DNA of 5,282 nt, taken from assembly GCA_028280675.1 (NCBI GenBank), contig JANQLI010000176.1:1-5282 (forward strand), given 5' to 3'. Below are positions 3,793 through 5,282 of this stretch, piece by piece; positions within the stretch are counted from its first letter, which is position 1; the number at the start of each line of letters is the position of its first letter. A program made the translations under genes and the position numbers. Under the pieces are notes generated by a model. That model was not told the DNA's origin. It ran no database searches and worked only from the letters and a program-made list of their open reading frames with translations. The DNA is from Alphaproteobacteria bacterium. Lineage in GTDB: Bacteria; Pseudomonadota; Alphaproteobacteria; SMXP01.

Positions 3793-5282
3793 TTAAATAT
3801 TTTGGGCGCTGCCCCATCACACCATCAGGCGTGCACCTGACCACTGGCATTTCGCCATCGATCCCAAAATCCCATACCGTGTTTATCGGTGAGCGCTCTC
3901 CAAAATCGATAAATCCGTTACGATTACTGTCACAGTAAAACGCAAGCAGATCTGTCATGGGCGGCTGTTCTGGCATCCAGCCAGATGAAACACCTGTCAA
4001 TTTATCAAAAGATGACGGTGCATCATTTTCACTGAAGACCTGTGTGATTTCACCTTCCACATGACCCGTACCAAAGACGCTTCCGACATCTTCATCACCG
4101 CTAACGGCACTCGTTGCGTAGCTATTGAGGATTAATCCGTTATTGGTGCCAGCGAGACCGCCCACGGATTTTTTCCCGGAAACCCGTCCACGCGCATAAG
4201 AACTCTTGATGCGGCTATAGGAATTAAACGCCACAAGCCCTGCGGCATTCAAAGAGGTTCCTTGAACCTCAGCAGAGGAATAGGAGTTGAGAACATCTGC
4301 ATCCGTATTAACGCCGACAAGACCACCGACATTATCAATACCCGCCACTTTGCCGGTGGAGTAGGAACTGAGAATATATCCATACGTGTTGAGACCAACG
4401 AGACCGCCAAGTCCCTTGACCCCATTCACATCAGCCTGTGCGGAGCTGTAAAACACAGCACCATTCATATCGCCAATAAGACCACCAAGCGCTTTCTCAC
4501 CAGAGACTTCGGCTTTAGCATCAGAATGCACCACAAGACCGGCATTGCCACCAACCAAACCACCTACAGCATTCGAGCCGGTTACCTTGCCAGATGCGCT
4601 CACACCATAGACAACACCAAAATTAGATCCCACAGCAAGACCAACTCCGCCGCGTCCTGTGATTTCGACATTTTCGAGATTGAGATTCATGACGACGCCA
4701 TTTGTGCCCAGCACACCAAAGAGACCGGCGCCTCCTTGTTCCGGTTTGTTGACTGTGAGATTGCGAATGGTGAAGCCACGTCCATCAAATGTGCCTCTGT
4801 AGCCAAACTTATCGAGGGTGATCATGCAATTGTTTGCCGCGCCGCAATTGCCGATCGGCTCAAACAGCTCTAATGCGGACCCATCAATATCGCGCGCCAA
4901 TTGGTAATCCCGTTTTAAACGCCGATCCAATAAACGGGAGACCTGCTGTCCATCGCCCACTCCTTGGGTAAAGGTATAAATGGCCTGCAATTGTTGGACA
5001 TGGCAGATATCAAAATAACCATCATTGTTGCGATCAACAACAAACTCTTGCCCGTCATTTGGGGCGCCATCAAACGCATCCGCAAGTCCATCACCGTCGG
5101 AATCCTGTGTTGCGCTCGCCCCTGTATCTGGACAGGCCGCGACACCTAATCGATCAACGTTGGCCTGCGCCATATCATCAAGCAGCCGGGCTTTTGCATA
5201 AAGGGCGGTATAAACGGGTAAGCGATCATCGATTTCAAATTTAGGAGCTGCGGCTGTTTCTGTTGGCGCTGGTCCTTTACCT
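3776..5282 (-). CDS. GLUG-repeat surface/secreted protein with calcium-binding-type motifs, 5' end outside window
   Basis: About 501 residues are visible. The frame stays open through the right edge, and ATG at 5173 has no ribosome site, so the real start lies beyond the window. Numbered from that ATG, the parts in order are: a Pro/Ala/Thr linker and helical stretch upstream of it; a thrombospondin-type-3-like motif DSDGDGLADAFD (24-35); a second acidic loop DRNNDGYFD (47-55); a lead-in of the type seen before GLUG repeats (YQLARDIDGS, FEPIG, GTFDGRGFTIRNLTV, 90-141); eight to nine GLUG repeats (149-384); an EF-hand/dockerin-like loop DSNRNGFIDFGE (415-426); and the closing WDFGIDGEMPVVRC (434-447). 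GLUG repeats probably form a beta-helix-like stalk and occur in adhesins and in IgA-peptidase-type surface proteins. Six cysteines (14, 57, 110, 116, 414, 447) could form disulfides outside the cytoplasm. It is the first visible gene of the operon and is coupled to the propeller gene by ATGA. No catalytic domain is visible. Confidence 0.87.
   Translation of the reverse strand, partial: GKGPAPTETAAAPKFEIDDRLPVYTALYAKARLLDDMAQANVDRLGVAACPDTGASATQDSDGDGLADAFDGAPNDGQEFVVDRNNDGYFDICHVQQLQAIYTFTQGVGDGQQVSRLLDRRLKRDYQLARDIDGSALELFEPIGNCGAANNCMITLDKFGYRGTFDGRGFTIRNLTVNKPEQGGAGLFGVLGTNGVVMNLNLENVEITGRGGVGLAVGSNFGVVYGVSASGKVTGSNAVGGLVGGNAGLVVHSDAKAEVSGEKALGGLIGDMNGAVFYSSAQADVNGVKGLGGLVGLNTYGYILSSYSTGKVAGIDNVGGLVGVNTDADVLNSYSSAEVQGTSLNAAGLVAFNSYSRIKSSYARGRVSGKKSVGGLAGTNNGLILNSYATSAVSGDEDVGSVFGTGHVEGEITQVFSENDAPSSFDKLTGVSSGWMPEQPPMTDLLAFYCDSNRNGFIDFGERSPINTVWDFGIDGEMPVVRCTPDGVMGQRPKYLREGTQ
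3896..3931 (-). other. EF-hand/dockerin-like loop after the GLUG domain
   Basis: DSNRNGFIDFGE has D-x-N-x-N-G-x-I-D-x-x-E spacing, the 12-residue EF-hand loop pattern with the Glu at position 12. Only one loop is present here, unlike the paired loops of true dockerins, so a structural Ca2+ site is more likely than a cohesin-binding module. Confidence 0.6.
4022..4729 (-). repeat. Tandem GLUG-type protein repeats (about 26-28 residues each)
   Basis: Nine units can be laid out in the translated frame; units 2-8 have lengths 26, 26, 26, 27, 28, 27 and 26. The core is VGGLVGxNxGxVxxSYSxGxVSG. Best copies are LGGLVGLNTYGYILSSYSTGKVAG, VGGLVGVNTDADVLNSYSSAEVQG and VGGLAGTNNGLILNSYATSAVSG. The first (AGLFGVLGTNGVVMNLNLENVEITG) and last (VGSVFGTGHVEGEITQVFSEND) are degenerate caps. 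At the DNA level the copies have diverged, so this is an old protein repeat rather than a recent tandem expansion. Confidence 0.88.
5009..5104 (-). other. Paired acidic calcium-binding-type loops before the GLUG domain
   Basis: DSDGDGLADAFD (codons 5104-5069) matches the D-x-D-x-D-G pattern of thrombospondin type 3 repeats, and DRNNDGYFD (5035-5009) is a second D-x-N-x-D-G loop. Regular Asp/Asn spacing at positions 1, 3 and 5 followed by Gly is the basis for predicting Ca2+ binding; no binding is proven. Confidence 0.65.

Noticed and set aside
4022..4729. Repeats considered as a CRISPR array or DNA satellite
   Set aside because: The periodicity of about 78 bases is in frame and conserved at the protein level only. 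There are no identical DNA repeats and no spacer structure.
4262..4873. 203-codon plus-strand open frame opposite the GLUG repeats
   Set aside because: It is antisense to a well-supported repeat protein and exists because the repeated Gly/Val/Asn codons lack stops on the other strand. The translation shows no recognisable domain, and there is no ribosome site.

Overview
The window comes from a Gram-negative bacterium. Five of the six genes encode proteins with N-terminal export or anchor signals or the repeat architecture of surface proteins, and the start sites carry ordinary GGAG/GAGG-type ribosome binding sites. A partial cofD gene at the left edge points to a coenzyme F420-making lineage. 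Codon and base use look even (roughly half GC), which fits a marine or aquatic proteobacterium, perhaps an alphaproteobacterium. That placement is inference only; nothing here fixes the taxon.

Layout. Plus strand, left: the 3' half of cofD (2-463), a 70-base gap, then a membrane-anchored ThuA-domain protein starting at a TTG codon (534-1427). Minus strand, right to left: a large GLUG-repeat protein with calcium-binding-type motifs whose 5' end lies beyond the window (3776-5282), a secreted beta-propeller protein (2757-3779), an NmrA-like NAD(P)-binding protein with an N-terminal signal resembling a twin-arginine signal (1915-2748), and an exported SnoaL/NTF2-like protein (1408-1896). The two gene groups converge, and their last genes overlap by 20 bases at their 3' ends.

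The four minus-strand genes look like one transcription unit: the junctions are an ATGA stop/start overlap, an 8-base gap and an 18-base gap. Three of the four carry visible export signals. The fourth has the architecture of a secreted or surface protein, but its N-terminus is outside the window. Two of the products (the NmrA-like Rossmann fold and the SnoaL-like fold) belong to families usually found in the cytoplasm. The most interesting reading is therefore a cell-envelope module that pairs a surface repeat protein with a propeller and two exported small-molecule-type enzymes or binding proteins. No substrate can be assigned from sequence alone. There is no gene-free stretch longer than 70 bases, and no RNA genes, insertion sequences, CRISPR arrays or convincing intrinsic terminators were seen.
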